A stretch of 6,074 nt of DNA from Bacteroidota bacterium (lineage in GTDB: Bacteria > Bacteroidota > Bacteroidia > B-17B0 > Aurantibacillaceae). Below, one piece after another: positions 4,603-6,074 of this stretch (position 1 is the first letter of the stretch; every line of letters begins with the position of its first letter). Location of the stretch: positions 1 to 6,074 of the forward strand of contig CANJJP010000116.1 of assembly GCA_947474485.1 (NCBI GenBank), written 5' to 3'. The position numbers and the translations under genes are program-made. The notes under the pieces are model-generated. The model made no database searches and was not told the origin of the DNA. It worked only from the letters and a program-made list of their open reading frames with translations.

Positions 4603-6074
4603 ATGGCAGGAGGAGGCAAAGAAACCCCTAGACAAAAGATGATTGGTTTAATGTACCTAGTACTTACTGCTCTTTTGGCTATGAACGTGTCTAAGGATAT
4701 TTTAAAGGCTTTCGTTACCGTTAACGATAACTTAGAACGTACAAATAAAAATTTTGATAGTAATACTCAAAAGGTATTAAAAGCATTTGATGAGTCTGCA
4801 AAGTCTAATCCAAGTGCATTGCCTTATTACAAGAAAGCTCAAGAAGCAACAAAACTTACAGCCGAAGTTTTTGAATATATCGAAAAGATTAAGCATTTCG
4901 TAATGGATGAAACTGAGAAAATGCAAAAGAAAGATACTTTGCGTTTAAAATATGCTAATGCAAAGGACAATTACGATGAACCTACACGCTTATTAATTGG
5001 AGATGATGAAACTAAGCCAAAGTCAGGTGAGTTTACTGCTAGCGACTTAAGAGGAAAACTAAACGGTGTTCACGATAAGTTAATTGCTATGATTGAATCA
5101 ATGCAAAAAGATAAAACCACTCAATTCTTGCCTGATGATTACAAAGCTTTGAAAGAAAAGATTGGAACATTAAAAGTTGTTGATCCAACTGAGACAGAAG
5201 ACGGCGCAAAGCAAACATGGGAAATTTTTAATTTTTATCATTTACCATTAGCGGGTGTTGTAACTAACTTGTCTCAAATGCAATCAGATTTAAAAAACGT
5301 TGAATCTGAAATTGTTTCTCAGTTTTCTGGTGCAAGTGGTAAAATATCAATTAAATTTAACCAATTATCTGCAAAGGTAGTAGCGCCTTCTAGTTATATA
5401 CAAGCTGGTCAACCTTACAAAGCAGATATTTTTATCGCAGCATCATCTTCTGATTTTAAAGAAGAAAATATGCAAATTTTAATTGGAGTGGATTCAGCTG
5501 CAGCTTCTAAAGGAGCTACTGGAACACCTGTGAAACTTGAAAACGGTATGGGTAAGTATGAAGTTGGAACAGGTGGACAAGGTGTTCAAACTTACAGTGG
5601 AGTTATTAAATTTAAGAAACCTACTGGTGACTATGATTATTATCCGTTTACTCAAGAATATATGGTTGCAGCTCCTGCTGTTGCTGTTGAAGCAGAGAAA
5701 ATGAATGTTTTTTATATTGGTGTGGAGAATCCTATAGCAGTTTCTGCAGCGGGTGTTTCTCCAACTGATTTACTTGTAAATCCAAGTGGTGGTGGAGTAA
5801 CTAAAACTGGTGGAGCAGGTGGAAAATTCGTTCTTAAATTCACAAGTCCTGGAGAGTGTTTAATTAGTGTTTCTGCTAAAACTAAGGATGGTACAAAACC
5901 TCAAGGTGCTCCTAAGAAATTCCGTGTAAAAACAATTCCAAATCCAATTGCAAAAGTTGGAGGTAAGTTAGCTAATGGTCCAATGACAATGAGTAAATTA
6001 GAATTAGCTGGTTTTGGAGGTATTGTTGCTGACATCCCTGGTTTTGAATTCGATGCTCGTTTTAAGGTGATTTC
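4603..6074 (+). CDS. gldM: T9SS / gliding motor protein GldM (PorM), 3' end cut by window
   Basis: GldM is the axle-like partner of GldL: a dimer with one inner-membrane helix per chain inside the GldL pentamer and a long periplasmic arm reaching the GldK/GldN ring. The frame is open from ATG 4603 to the window end with no stop, 490 codons; characterised homologues have about 515, so a few tens of residues are missing. The N-terminus has the family signature: TPRQKM (8-13) with Arg10 as the conserved charged residue, a membrane helix at about 14-27, and AMNVSKDIL after it. A mostly helical D1 domain runs to about 245, including FYHLPLAGVVTNLS (211-224). Beta-rich domains follow: D2 from about 247, D3 from about 356, and D4 from about 445, cut by the window. 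AGAAAAA precedes the ATG instead of a Shine-Dalgarno. Transcription probably comes from gldL through the hairpin at 4524-4556. Confidence 0.95.
   Translation, partial: MAGGGKETPRQKMIGLMYLVLTALLAMNVSKDILKAFVTVNDNLERTNKNFDSNTQKVLKAFDESAKSNPSALPYYKKAQEATKLTAEVFEYIEKIKHFVMDETEKMQKKDTLRLKYANAKDNYDEPTRLLIGDDETKPKSGEFTASDLRGKLNGVHDKLIAMIESMQKDKTTQFLPDDYKALKEKIGTLKVVDPTETEDGAKQTWEIFNFYHLPLAGVVTNLSQMQSDLKNVESEIVSQFSGASGKISIKFNQLSAKVVAPSSYIQAGQPYKADIFIAASSSDFKEENMQILIGVDSAAASKGATGTPVKLENGMGKYEVGTGGQGVQTYSGVIKFKKPTGDYDYYPFTQEYMVAAPAVAVEAEKMNVFYIGVENPIAVSAAGVSPTDLLVNPSGGGVTKTGGAGGKFVLKFTSPGECLISVSAKTKDGTKPQGAPKKFRVKTIPNPIAKVGGKLANGPMTMSKLELAGFGGIVADIPGFEFDARFKVI

Overview
The window is a piece of a Bacteroidota chromosome holding the start of the type IX secretion system (T9SS) and gliding-motility core cluster. 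The evidence for the lineage is the gene set itself (PorP/SprF, GldK, GldL and GldM occur only in this phylum), AT-rich DNA with strong TTA preference for leucine, start codons preceded by A-rich leaders instead of Shine-Dalgarno sequences, and promoters of the Bacteroidota TTG / TAnnTTTG type. The order is probably Flavobacteriales-like, but this cannot be settled from the window.

Layout, all genes on the + strand: the 3' part of nadC (to 515); a 261-bp gap with a promoter; porP (777-1772); a 174-bp gap with a promoter-like site; gldK (1947-3563); a 139-bp gap with a promoter-like site and a motif shared with the porP promoter; gldL (3703-4512); a 90-bp gap dominated by a perfect 15-bp hairpin; and gldM (4603 to beyond the window end, 490 codons visible). 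gldN would be expected next, but is outside the window. No RNA genes, insertion sequences, CRISPR arrays or credible minus-strand genes were seen.

How the genes work together: GldL (inner-membrane stator-like pentamer) and GldM (dimer spanning the periplasm) form the proton-driven rotary motor that powers T9SS export and gliding. GldK is an outer-membrane lipoprotein that forms the periplasmic ring with GldN. PorP/SprF is an outer-membrane component needed by this machine. nadC is an unrelated NAD-biosynthesis gene that happens to lie upstream.

The proteins belong to a known system. The parts most worth a second look are regulatory: a 14-bp exact repeat placed just upstream of both the porP and gldL promoter candidates; three promoter candidates with the same 19-bp spacer; and a terminator-like hairpin between gldL and gldM, where partial termination would fit the known 5:2 GldL:GldM stoichiometry.
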